Of a stretch of DNA of 7,997 bases, positions 1 to 6,444 are shown piece by piece; the first letter of the stretch is position 1, and each line of letters starts with the position of its first letter. Source of the DNA: Betaproteobacteria bacterium. Its GTDB lineage: Bacteria; Pseudomonadota; Gammaproteobacteria; Burkholderiales; Casimicrobiaceae. A program made the translations under genes and the position numbers. The DNA lies in NCBI GenBank assembly GCA_025355395.1, contig JANXZT010000064.1:1-7997 (forward strand). The letters run 5' to 3'. The notes beneath the pieces were generated by a model. It ran no database searches and was not told where the DNA came from. It was given only the letters and a program-made list of their open reading frames with translations.

Positions 1-60
1 CCGAAGGAGGGCTCGCTCCCGCTTGGCGGGACGGCGCGATGCGCCAAGGGTGCACAATGA
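1..60 (+). CDS. Possible 3' end of the preceding gene (livG-like position), partial
   Basis: The frame beginning at base 1 is open to a TGA at 58-60, which overlaps the ATG of livF at 57-59 in an ATGA arrangement typical of coupled genes. In Liv operons the gene before livF is normally livG, the other ATPase. The visible 19 residues (ending ARCAKGAQ) do not resemble a LivG C-terminus that I recognise and cover a hairpin-forming stretch. The real upstream gene may therefore end before base 1, leaving this as leader. The call rests only on the open frame and the overlap. Confidence 0.25.
   Translation, partial: PKEGSLPLGGTARCAKGAQ
17..45 (+). promoter_or_regulatory. Two tandem small hairpins just before the livF ribosome binding site
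   Basis: TCCCGC (17-22) and GCGGGA (26-31) form a perfect 6-bp stem with a 3-nt loop. GGCGC (33-37) and GCGCC (41-45) form a perfect 5-bp stem with loop GAT. The second ends directly against the AAGGG at 46-50 that would serve livF. The first shares its TCCCGC/GCGGGA stem with the REP-like elements at 3400-3464. The structures are visible in sequence; any effect on translation or mRNA stability is inference. Confidence 0.3.
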
Positions 61-800
61 GCGCGGATCCGGCCGACATGAGCAAGGCATTGCTCGAGGT
101 CACGGGTCTGCAGGTTGCCTATGGTGGCATCCAGGCGGTAAAGGGCATCGATCTCACCGTTGCCGCGGGTGAGCTCGTATGTCTCATCGGCGCCAACGGC
201 GCCGGCAAGACCACGACCCTCAAGGGGATCTGCGGCGTGCAACCGGTCAAGCATGGCGCGGTCCACTATGCGGGCGAGGTGATCACCGGGCGGGCACCGT
301 TCGAGCTCGTGCGCCGGGGCCTGGTCATGGTGCCCGAAGGCCGCGGCGTATTCGGCGCGCTCACCATCGAGGAAAACCTGGCGATGGGCGCGTACGTGCG
401 CGTCGATGCGGCCGGAGTACGCCAGGATGTGGAGCGCGCGTTCGGCCTCTTTCCGCGCCTGAAGGAGCGCCGCCGTCAAACCGCGGGAACGCTTTCCGGC
501 GGCGAGCAGCAGATGCTCGCGATGGCCCGGGCGCTCATGTCCCGGCCCAGGCTATTGTTGCTGGACGAGCCGTCGATGGGCCTTGCCCCGCTCATGGTGC
601 AAAAAGTTTTCGAGACGATTCTCACCGTATCGGCAGAAGGGGTCACCATTCTCCTTATCGAGCAAAATGCCAAGCTCGCGCTTGAAGTGAGTCATCGCGG
701 CTACGTCATGGAATCCGGCGAAATAACGCTGTCGGGAGACGCGAAGACGCTGCTGCACGATCCTGCGGTGCGCGCCGCGTATCTCGGCGAAACGGCCTGA
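57..800 (+). CDS. livF: Branched-chain amino acid ABC transporter ATP-binding protein LivF
   Basis: LivF is one of two cytoplasmic ATPases that power high-affinity uptake of leucine, isoleucine and valine, or related amino acids or amides, together with LivG, the permeases LivH/LivM and a periplasmic binding protein. From ATG 57 the protein has 247 residues: Walker A GANGAGKTT at about 45-53, the LivF-type segment VPEGRGVF at about 92-99, ABC signature LSGGEQQ at about 146-152, Walker B LLLLDEP at about 166-172, and the LivF-typical IEQNA in place of a histidine switch loop. The C-terminus AVRAAYLGE closely matches E. coli LivF. Start 57 was chosen because AAGGG lies 6 nt upstream. ATG 78 (240 aa) is nearer the usual family length of 233-240; ATG 39 lies in a hairpin loop. 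Specificity for branched-chain amino acids rather than urea or amides cannot be settled without the binding protein. Confidence 0.93.
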   Translation: MSADPADMSKALLEVTGLQVAYGGIQAVKGIDLTVAAGELVCLIGANGAGKTTTLKGICGVQPVKHGAVHYAGEVITGRAPFELVRRGLVMVPEGRGVFGALTIEENLAMGAYVRVDAAGVRQDVERAFGLFPRLKERRRQTAGTLSGGEQQMLAMARALMSRPRLLLLDEPSMGLAPLMVQKVFETILTVSAEGVTILLIEQNAKLALEVSHRGYVMESGEITLSGDAKTLLHDPAVRAAYLGETA

Positions 801-813
801 TCCGAACCAAGCA

Positions 814-1575
814 ATGTCCAATCCGACGCCCCCGCCGCTGCCCCTGGTGCCGCTCCCGGCCCCTTCGAGCGGCCCGCACCTGCGGGCGCATGCGGTGCCG
901 TGGCAACACGCGCTCACCTGGTATGAAGATGCGCTACGGCTTTTCAAGCGCCGGCCGGGAATATGGATCGGGCTGGCATTCGTTACCCTCGCCTCCGAGC
1001 TCGCGCTGCAACTCCTGGCCGACCCCTGGCCGTTGCTGGGCAAGGTGCTCGCTCCGCTTTTTGCGTGCGGCCTGCTCTACGCCGCCGCGGCAGCCGACCG
1101 CCATGCCCCGCCGCGGCTGGGTTACGCGTTCAGTGCGTTCCGGGCGCCACCGGGCGCCATCGCGGCCATCGTCGTCGCGAGCCTCATCGCGTTTGCCGCC
1201 GAGGCCTTCGCCGCGTGGTGGATTGCGGACGTAAACCTCATGCTGGGGCAGGCGGGAACCGACGAGCTGACGGCACCGGCCATCCTCGGCGTGTATGCGA
1301 TCGGCGTACTGGCATCATTGCCGGTCGCCTTCGTGCCGTTGCACGTGCTGCTCGAGCCGGTGGCATTCGGCGACGCCTTCCTCGCCAGCTGGAACGCATT
1401 CGTGCTCAACACCGCGCCGCTCCTGGTCTATGCCGGGCTGTCACTGGTACTGCTGGCGATCGGGTTCGCCACCATGGGTCTCGCCTTGTTGCTGGTATTG
1501 CCGATCTGGGCTGGATCCTCGTACGCCGCATGGAAAGACATTTTCGGGGTGGGCGCGGCGCCGGTCATCGATTGA
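814..1575 (+). CDS. Multi-pass membrane protein, BPSS1780-like family, function unknown
   Basis: This 253-residue protein begins with a proline-rich, probably cytoplasmic segment (residues 3-21). A conserved-looking stretch with WYEDALRLFKRRPGIWIG (about 36-53) leads into the first membrane segment. Hydrophobic stretches lie at about 50-68, 74-93, 114-138, 155-181 and 201-235 (the last long enough for two passes), giving five or six transmembrane helices. The end, SYAAWKDIFG, resembles the short tail after the last helix in the BPSS1780 family of betaproteobacterial membrane proteins, whose role I do not know. The ATG lies 13 nt after the livF stop, so it is probably co-transcribed, but no good Shine-Dalgarno is seen. 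It carries no transporter or enzyme motif. It could be an accessory to the Liv transporter or merely a neighbour. The family assignment is from memory of motif resemblance. Confidence 0.75.
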   Translation: MSNPTPPPLPLVPLPAPSSGPHLRAHAVPWQHALTWYEDALRLFKRRPGIWIGLAFVTLASELALQLLADPWPLLGKVLAPLFACGLLYAAAAADRHAPPRLGYAFSAFRAPPGAIAAIVVASLIAFAAEAFAAWWIADVNLMLGQAGTDELTAPAILGVYAIGVLASLPVAFVPLHVLLEPVAFGDAFLASWNAFVLNTAPLLVYAGLSLVLLAIGFATMGLALLLVLPIWAGSSYAAWKDIFGVGAAPVID

Positions 1576-1582
1576 AGCGCAC

Positions 1583-1861
1583 CTATCGCGTTGCGCGCCA
1601 GTCGAAATCATTCAACGCAGAATCGGGTTCGACTGCTGTTGCTTCGATGGCGCTTACCCGCGCCGCCGGCGGACCGTGGTGGCACCAGGCGATGATTTTT
1701 GCCACGGCAGCGGAGTCTCCCTGCACCCGCGCTTCCACGGTGCCATCGCGGCGATTGCACACCCATCCTGCAATGCCGGCCGCGCGTGCCACGACAATCA
1801 TCGCATCGCGGTAGCCCACGCCTTGCACCCACCCGGCGATCACGAGGGTGCGTGCGATCAT
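1583..1861 (-). CDS. acyP: Acylphosphatase
   Basis: A 92-residue protein, the normal size for this family of small cytosolic enzymes that hydrolyse acyl phosphates such as acetyl phosphate, carbamoyl phosphate and 1,3-bisphosphoglycerate. The phosphate-binding loop VQGVGYR (12-18) supplies the catalytic arginine (Arg18), and GWVCNRRDGTVEA (32-44) contains the catalytic asparagine (Asn36). RVQGD (45-49) and the C-terminal DFDWR (85-89) also fit the fold. ATG 1861 shares one base with the stop of the upstream Nudix gene (TGATG), so translation is probably coupled to it. This is the last gene of the minus-strand series; its TAG lies 7 nt from the stop of the converging plus-strand membrane-protein gene. 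A longer reading frame reaches upstream, but only this part matches the family. Confidence 0.93.
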   Translation of the reverse strand: MIARTLVIAGWVQGVGYRDAMIVVARAAGIAGWVCNRRDGTVEARVQGDSAAVAKIIAWCHHGPPAARVSAIEATAVEPDSALNDFDWRATR

Positions 1862-2418
1862 CAAGGCGCGCTGCAGCGACGCGCGTAAAGAAGCAACGCC
1901 GCGACGGTCTTGGCATCGGTGATCTCGCCGGCATCGACCAACGCGAGCATTTCGTCCACGCCGAGATCGATGATCTCCAGGAACTCGCCGGCATCGAGCC
2001 GCGCGCCGACGTGGCTCAATCCTTGCGCGATGTACATCTCGATGGCTTCGGTCGAATACGAAATGACCGGGTGGATCACACCAAGACGCGTCCATGTCGT
2101 GGCGGTGTATCCGGTTTCCTCGAGAAGCTCCCGGCGCGCCGTATCAAGCGCGTCTTCGCCCGCGTCGAGCTTGCCCGCAGGAAACTCGATAAAAACTTGC
2201 CGTAGCGGATAGCGATATTGCCGCTCGACCACGAGCCGGCCATCATCGCGCACCGGAATCATCACCACCGCGCCGGGGTGCACGACGTATTCGCGGGTGG
2301 CGAGCTTGCCATCAGGAAGGCGCACGTGGTCGCGGCGGACATGCAACAGCGCGCCGTCAAAAACCGGCTCCGAGGATACGCAGACTTCGACGAGATGCGG
2401 GTCGGGGGGAACGTTCAT
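1861..2418 (-). CDS. Nudix hydrolase, probable ADP-ribose pyrophosphatase
   Basis: The protein of 185 residues would hydrolyse ADP-ribose (or a related nucleoside diphosphate derivative) to AMP and ribose 5-phosphate. A complete Nudix box, G-x5-E-x7-REUxEExGU, lies at residues 82-104 (from GKLDAGE through RELLEETGY). It supplies the metal-binding glutamates. The preceding VERQYRYPL and VFIEFPAGKLD, and the following HPVISYSTE around 116-124, are the arrangement seen in the ADP-ribose pyrophosphatase branch (NudF/YqiE-like), as opposed to MutT or dinucleotide hydrolases. The N-terminal part resembles the dimerising strand region of that branch. It starts 15 nt after hemF, with an AAGGAG ribosome binding site overlapping the hemF stop, and its own stop overlaps the acyP start. 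Substrate is inferred from subfamily features. Confidence 0.9.
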   Translation of the reverse strand: MNVPPDPHLVEVCVSSEPVFDGALLHVRRDHVRLPDGKLATREYVVHPGAVVMIPVRDDGRLVVERQYRYPLRQVFIEFPAGKLDAGEDALDTARRELLEETGYTATTWTRLGVIHPVISYSTEAIEMYIAQGLSHVGARLDAGEFLEIIDLGVDEMLALVDAGEITDAKTVAALLLYARRCSAP

Positions 2419-2429
2419 GGACGGCTGGA

Positions 2430-2435
2430 CTCCTT
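2430..2435 (-). promoter_or_regulatory. Ribosome binding site of the Nudix gene
   Basis: On the minus strand AAGGAG lies 11 nt before the ATG at 2418 and overlaps the TAA stop of hemF (2436-2434). It is one of the clearest Shine-Dalgarno sequences in the window and supports the start at 2418. Confidence 0.7.
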
Positions 2436-3345
2436 AACCTTGAGCCAGCCAGTCACGCGCCGTCAGGAATTCGGAATAGAGGCGCGCCTCGGGTGTGTTC
2501 GCCGTCGGGCGCCAGTCGTAACGCCATTTGACGACCGGCGGCATCGACATCAGGATGGCTTCGGTGCGGCCATGGGACTGCAGGCCGAAGAGCGTGCCGC
2601 GATCCCACACCAGATTGAACTCGACGTAGCGACCGCGCCGGTAGGCCTGGAAATCGCGCTCGCGCTCGCCATACGGCGTGTCCTGGCGCCGATTCAATAT
2701 CGGCAGGTAGGCCGCAAGAAAATGGTCGCCGACGCTGCGGGTGATGGCAAAGCAGCGCTCGAAGCCGCCGTCCTGCAAATCGTCGTAGAAAATTCCGCCA
2801 ATGCCGCGGGGCTCATCGCGATGCTTGAGATAGAAGTACTCGTCGCACCACTGCTTGAACCGCGGATGGAGGTTGCCACCGAACGACGCCAGGGCGTCGC
2901 GGCAGCTACGATGGAAATGGACCGCGTCCTCCTCGTAGCCGTAATAAGGCGTGAGGTCCATTCCGCCACCGAACCACCATGCATCCGTTTCATCGGCCAC
3001 CGCGGCGTGGGCCACGAACATGCGCACATTGAGATGCACGGTAGGCGCATGCGGATTGCGCGGATGGAGGATGAGCGACACCCCGATGGCTTCCCAGGCA
3101 CGGCCCGCGATTTCGGGCCGCGAGGCAGTGGCCGACGGCGGCAGGCGTTCGCCGCGCACATGCGAAAAGTTGACTCCGCCGCGCTCGAGGACCCGGCCTT
3201 CCTCGATCCAACGGGTAAGCCCGCCGCCACCTTCGGGCCGCGTCCATTCGTCCCGCTGGAAGGGCAGGCCATCGACGGCTTCGAGGCTCGCGACGATGCG
3301 CGCTTGCAGCCCGCTGAAGTAGTCGCGCGCAGCAAAGACATCCAT
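2434..3345 (-). CDS. hemF: Oxygen-dependent coproporphyrinogen III oxidase
   Basis: HemF catalyses the aerobic oxidative decarboxylation of coproporphyrinogen III to protoporphyrinogen IX in haem synthesis. The 303-residue product is close to E. coli HemF (299) and collinear with it throughout. Visible landmarks are GGVNFSHVRGE (56-66), HPRNPHAPTVHLNVR (94-108), WWFGGGMDLTPYYGYEEDA (123-141), VHFHR (142-146), WCDEYFYLKHR (166-176) and FNLVWDRGTLFGLQ (243-256). Histidines equivalent to the four metal or catalytic histidines of E. coli HemF are present (94, 104, 145, 175). ATG 3345 is preceded closely by an in-frame TAA, so no longer start is likely, but no clear ribosome binding site is seen. 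It follows purD across the 161-nt gap with the nested repeat and runs into the Nudix gene. Presence of HemF implies that the organism makes haem with oxygen at least some of the time. Confidence 0.97.
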   Translation of the reverse strand: MDVFAARDYFSGLQARIVASLEAVDGLPFQRDEWTRPEGGGGLTRWIEEGRVLERGGVNFSHVRGERLPPSATASRPEIAGRAWEAIGVSLILHPRNPHAPTVHLNVRMFVAHAAVADETDAWWFGGGMDLTPYYGYEEDAVHFHRSCRDALASFGGNLHPRFKQWCDEYFYLKHRDEPRGIGGIFYDDLQDGGFERCFAITRSVGDHFLAAYLPILNRRQDTPYGERERDFQAYRRGRYVEFNLVWDRGTLFGLQSHGRTEAILMSMPPVVKWRYDWRPTANTPEARLYSEFLTARDWLAQG

Positions 3346-3399
3346 CGCGCTTATTGATGTTTACCGAAATGCGTGACGGCCGCCACAAGACTCCCGTCG

Positions 3400-3417
3400 T
3401 TCCCGCGCAGGCGGGAA
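3400..3417. repeat. REP-like hairpin, left copy
   Basis: TTCCCGC and GCGGGAA form a perfect 7-bp stem around GCAG. Short palindromes of this kind, with flanking CGTCGT, are dispersed in many GC-rich proteobacterial genomes, usually between genes. In the purD-hemF transcript it would fold as RNA and could slow 3' exonucleases. Confidence 0.75.
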
Positions 3418-3446
3418 CCCGGCGTCTTTCGACGGACGGCATTGGG

Positions 3447-3464
3447 TCCCCGCCTGCGCGGGGA
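3447..3464. repeat. REP-like hairpin, right copy (inverted)
   Basis: TCCCCGC and GCGGGGA form a perfect 7-bp stem around CTGC. It is the left unit in opposite orientation. The two differences form a compensated base pair (T-A in one stem, C-G in the other), so the stem is preserved. Confidence 0.75.
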
Positions 3465-3506
3465 CGACGATATCCAGATCTCCTGCGTCACGCATTTTCG
3501 TAATCC

Positions 3507-4787
3507 TCAGCAAGTGGCGCGAGCCGCCAACGCACGATACCCGATGTCGGAGCGGTATTGCATGCCGTCAAAATGGATCTTCCCGATCGCCGCGTACGCC
3601 AAGCGCTGCGCCTGGCGTACCGAATCGCCCAGTGCCGTCACGCAAAGAACCCGCCCGCCCGCCACCGCCACGCCCTCGGGCACGATTCGGGTGCCGGCGT
3701 GAAACACCTTCATGTCTGGCGATACTTCGTCGAGTCCATGAATGAGCGCGCCCTGTTGCGGCGCGTCCGGATACCCGGCCGCAGCAACCACCACGCCCAA
3801 CGCCGCGCGCCGATCCCACTCCACCTCGGCCGCGTCCAGCGTTCCGTTCACCGCGTGCTCGACAAGATCGACGAGGTCGGTTTTCAGCCGAACGATGATC
3901 GGTTGCGCTTCCGGATCGCCCATGCGGCAGTTGAACTCCAGGGCGCGGGGCGCGCCATGGGCGTCGATCATCACCCCGGCATACAGGAATCCCGTGTAGC
4001 GGTTGCCTTCGGCGGCCATTCCCGCCACGGTAGGCAGGATGATCTCGCGCATGATCCGTGCGTGCAGCGCAGGCGTGACCACCGGAGCGGGCGAATAGGC
4101 GCCCATGCCGCCGGTGTTCGGACCGGCGTCGCCGTCGCGCAGGCGCTTGTGATCCTGCGACGACGCAAGCGGAAGGACGTGCTCGCCATCGACCATCACG
4201 ATGAAGCTCACTTCTTCGCCTGACAGGCAATCCTCGACCACCACCCGCGCGCCCGCAGCGCCCATGGCGTTGTCGACCAGCATGGCGTCGATCGCGGCGT
4301 GCGCTTCGGCAACGGTTGCGGCCACCACGACGCCTTTACCCGAGGCAAGCCCGTCGGCCTTCACCACGATCGGCACCCCGCGGTGCACAACATACTCGCG
4401 CGCGGCGTTGGCGTCGGTGAACGTGCGCCAGGACGCCGTCGGGATCCCATGCCTTCCCATAAAGTCCTTGGCGAAGTCCTTCGAGCTTTCCAGCTGGGCG
4501 GCGCTGCGCGTCGGTCCGAAAATGCGCAATCCTGCCGATCGAAAGGCGTCGACCACACCCGCCGCCAGCGGTGCTTCGGGGCCCACTACGGTGAGTGCCA
4601 CCTCCCGTTCCCGGGCGAACGCGACGAGGTCACCATTGTCGGTCAAGGCGATGTTGGTGAGGCCGGGCTCAACCGCCGTACCGGCATTCCCCGGCGCGAC
4701 ATAAACGCTCGACACCCGCGGGGACTGCGCGAGCTTCCATGCCAGCGCGTGCTCGCGGCCACCACCGCCGATAACGAGGACTTTCAT
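3507..4787 (-). CDS. purD: Phosphoribosylamine-glycine ligase (GAR synthetase)
   Basis: PurD joins 5-phosphoribosylamine and glycine using ATP, the second step of de novo purine synthesis. From ATG 4787 the product has 426 residues, a usual family length. It begins MKVLVIGGGGREHALAWKL, the N-terminal domain typical of the family. The ATP-grasp part shows VVKADGLASGKGVVVA (about 141-156), GEEVSFIVMVDGE (190-202), QDHKRLRDGDAGPNTGGMGA (211-230) and LEFNCRMGDPEAQ (283-295). HFDGMQYRSDIGYRAL closes the C-terminal domain. An in-frame extension back to 4850 exists but would add 21 unrelated residues and run into purH, so it was rejected. The gene follows purH by 10 nt, and the two are presumably translated from one mRNA; purH acts at the end of the same pathway. 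No strong ribosome binding site is visible. Confidence 0.97.
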   Translation of the reverse strand: MKVLVIGGGGREHALAWKLAQSPRVSSVYVAPGNAGTAVEPGLTNIALTDNGDLVAFAREREVALTVVGPEAPLAAGVVDAFRSAGLRIFGPTRSAAQLESSKDFAKDFMGRHGIPTASWRTFTDANAAREYVVHRGVPIVVKADGLASGKGVVVAATVAEAHAAIDAMLVDNAMGAAGARVVVEDCLSGEEVSFIVMVDGEHVLPLASSQDHKRLRDGDAGPNTGGMGAYSPAPVVTPALHARIMREIILPTVAGMAAEGNRYTGFLYAGVMIDAHGAPRALEFNCRMGDPEAQPIIVRLKTDLVDLVEHAVNGTLDAAEVEWDRRAALGVVVAAAGYPDAPQQGALIHGLDEVSPDMKVFHAGTRIVPEGVAVAGGRVLCVTALGDSVRQAQRLAYAAIGKIHFDGMQYRSDIGYRALAARATC

Positions 4788-4797
4788 GTCCGGTGAA

Positions 4798-6408
4798 TCA
4801 ATGGCGGAAGTGACGGATGCCGGTGAAGACCATCGCGATGCCGCGCTCATCCGCGGCTGCGATCACTTCCTCGTCGCGCACGCTGCCGCCTGGCTGGATC
4901 ACCGCGACGGCGCCGTTGTCGGCCGCCACGTCCAGACCATCGCGGAACGGAAAGAAGGCATCCGAGGCGACGACAGAGCCGGCCAGCGAGAGTTTGGCGT
5001 GGGCGGCCTTGATCGCGGCGATGCGCGTCGAATCGACGCGGCTCATCTGCCCGGCCCCGATACCGAGCGTGCGGCCGTCCGCGCAATAGACGATGGCGTT
5101 GGATTTGACGTATTTCGCCACCCGCCACGCAAAAAGGAGATCCCTGACCTGGTCCGGGTGGGGCGCTTTCTTGGTCACCACCTTGAGGTCGGTCGCGGCG
5201 ATGTGATCGATATCGGGCGTTTGCAGCAACAAGCCGCCCGCGACGCGCTTCATGTCCCACACCGGCGCCGCAGGCGCTCCCGCCACTCGCGGCAGCGCGA
5301 TCTCGAGTACGCGCACATTGGCCTTGTGCCGAATCACCTCGAGCGCATCGTTGGTGAAGCCAGGGGCAATCAGCACTTCCATGAACTGCGCCGCTACGAG
5401 CTCGACCGTCGCCGCATCGAGCGTGCGGTTGAAGGCGATGATTCCGCCAAACGCCGATGTCGGATCGGTGGCGAGCGCTTGAGCGTAGGCCGCGAGCGGC
5501 GATTGCGCAACGGCCGCACCACAGGGGTTGGCGTGCTTGACTATGACGCACGCGGCGGCGTCCCCCAGGTCGAGGAGCGACTTCACGCATTCCCAGGCGG
5601 CATCGGCATCGGCGATGTTGTTGTACGAGAGCTCCTTGCCCTGGAGTTGCCGATGGGACGCGATGCTGCCCGGCACCGCAAACTCGTCGCGGTAGAACGC
5701 CGCGTGCTGGTGCGGGTTCTCGCCGTAGCGCAAATCCTGCATCTTCACCGCTTGCAGATTGAAGCGCTCGGGGAACGCGGCCGGCGCGCCGTCGGGTGCA
5801 CGCGCCGTCAGCCAGTTCGAGATCGCGCCATCGTAGGCGGCCGTATGCGAAAACGCCTTGCGGGCCAGCGCAAAGCGCGTGCCCGGGCCAAGCGCGGCAT
5901 GGTTGGCGCGCAGTTCCTCGAGCAGCACCGGATAGTCGGTGGGATCGACGACGATCCCCACATGCTCCCAATTCTTCGCCGCGGCGCGCACCATCGTCGG
6001 CCCGCCGATGTCAATGTTCTCGATGGCGTCGACCAGGGTGCATCCGAGCCTCGCCACCGTCTCGCGAAACGGATAGAGATTGACCACCACGAGATCGATC
6101 GTCGGCATGCCGTGCTGTTCGAGCGCTGCCATATGGGCGGGCAAGTCGCGGCGTGCCAGGATGCCGCCATGCACCTTGGGGTGCAACGTCTTGACCCGGC
6201 CATCGAGCATCTCGGGAAAGCCTGTGTAATTGCCGATTTCCGTGACCGGCAACCCGGCTTCCGCAATCGCTTTGGCGGTCCCGCCCGTCGATAGCAGCGT
6301 CACACCGAGTGCCACCAACCCACGCGCAAAATCAACCAGCCCCGTCTTGTCGGAGACCGATAGCAACGCTTGGATGATCGGTGAGGATCGCGAAGTCGAA
6401 ACCAACAA
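4798..6408 (-). CDS. purH: Bifunctional AICAR formyltransferase / IMP cyclohydrolase
   Basis: PurH performs the last two steps to IMP: formylation of AICAR with 10-formyltetrahydrofolate, then ring closure. The 536 residues compare with 529 in E. coli. The N-terminal cyclohydrolase domain (about 13-150) has ALLSVSDKTGLVDFA, STGGTAKAIAE, GRVKTLHPKVHGG, VVVNLYPF and ENIDIGGPTMVRAAAKN. The formyltransferase part has RYGENPHQHAAFY (about 227-239), SYNNIADADAAWECVK, the catalytic KHANPCG (Lys291-His292), DPTSAFGGIIAFN and QPGGSVRDEEVIAAAD, ending in the conserved IRHFRH. No ATG or GTG is available near the expected N-terminus. The only plausible starts are tandem TTG codons at 6408 and 6405; AGAG 5 nt before 6405 mildly favours the second. 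It starts 36 nt after fis and is followed closely by purD. Confidence 0.97.
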   Translation of the reverse strand: MLVSTSRSSPIIQALLSVSDKTGLVDFARGLVALGVTLLSTGGTAKAIAEAGLPVTEIGNYTGFPEMLDGRVKTLHPKVHGGILARRDLPAHMAALEQHGMPTIDLVVVNLYPFRETVARLGCTLVDAIENIDIGGPTMVRAAAKNWEHVGIVVDPTDYPVLLEELRANHAALGPGTRFALARKAFSHTAAYDGAISNWLTARAPDGAPAAFPERFNLQAVKMQDLRYGENPHQHAAFYRDEFAVPGSIASHRQLQGKELSYNNIADADAAWECVKSLLDLGDAAACVIVKHANPCGAAVAQSPLAAYAQALATDPTSAFGGIIAFNRTLDAATVELVAAQFMEVLIAPGFTNDALEVIRHKANVRVLEIALPRVAGAPAAPVWDMKRVAGGLLLQTPDIDHIAATDLKVVTKKAPHPDQVRDLLFAWRVAKYVKSNAIVYCADGRTLGIGAGQMSRVDSTRIAAIKAAHAKLSLAGSVVASDAFFPFRDGLDVAADNGAVAVIQPGGSVRDEEVIAAADERGIAMVFTGIRHFRH

Positions 6409-6444
6409 AGCTCTGCGGGCGCGCAGCCTGATATTGAGCGGGAC

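Larger units (their letters stand above)
3361..3503. repeat. Nested palindromic element: 19-bp inverted repeats enclosing an inverted REP-like pair
   Basis: The left end (3361-3379, TTACCGAAATGCGTGACGG) and the reverse complement of the right end (3485-3503) agree at 16 of 19 positions, including 12 in a row. Inside, one REP-like unit at about 3395-3420 and its near-perfect inverted copy at about 3444-3469 agree at 24 of 26 positions. The 143-bp element fills most of the purD-hemF gap and starts 4 nt from the purD stop. No coding potential is apparent. It resembles a non-autonomous mobile or REP-derived (BIME-like) element. No target-site duplication is obvious. Confidence 0.7.

Noticed and set aside
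645..675. Missing histidine in the H-loop of the livF ATPase (IEQNA)
   Set aside because: Glutamine at this place is usual for LivF proteins, including E. coli LivF, so it is not a defect.
963..1814. 283-codon plus-strand frame overlapping the membrane protein and acyP
   Set aside because: It is out of frame with the membrane protein, very arginine-rich, and spans the convergent junction; typical shadow frame.
1862..2095. N-terminal extension of acylphosphatase to 2095
   Set aside because: The extra 78 residues lie out of frame within the Nudix gene and are arginine-rich; family similarity begins exactly at the ATG at 1861.
2218..3357. 379-codon open frame on the plus strand opposite hemF and the Nudix gene
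   Set aside because: It is antisense to two conserved genes, has no family resemblance and no ribosome binding site.
3395..3469. Inner palindromes as a CRISPR array or an intrinsic terminator
   Set aside because: There are only two units in opposite orientation with unequal spacers, and no T-run follows either stem.
4788..4850. 21-residue N-terminal extension of purD
   Set aside because: It would overlap the end of purH, and MKVLVIGGGGREHA is the normal PurD N-terminus.
4786..6294. 502-codon open frame on the plus strand opposite purH
   Set aside because: It is wholly antisense to a clearly conserved gene; long open antisense frames are common in GC-rich codon-biased DNA. The product is arginine/histidine-rich with no recognisable family.
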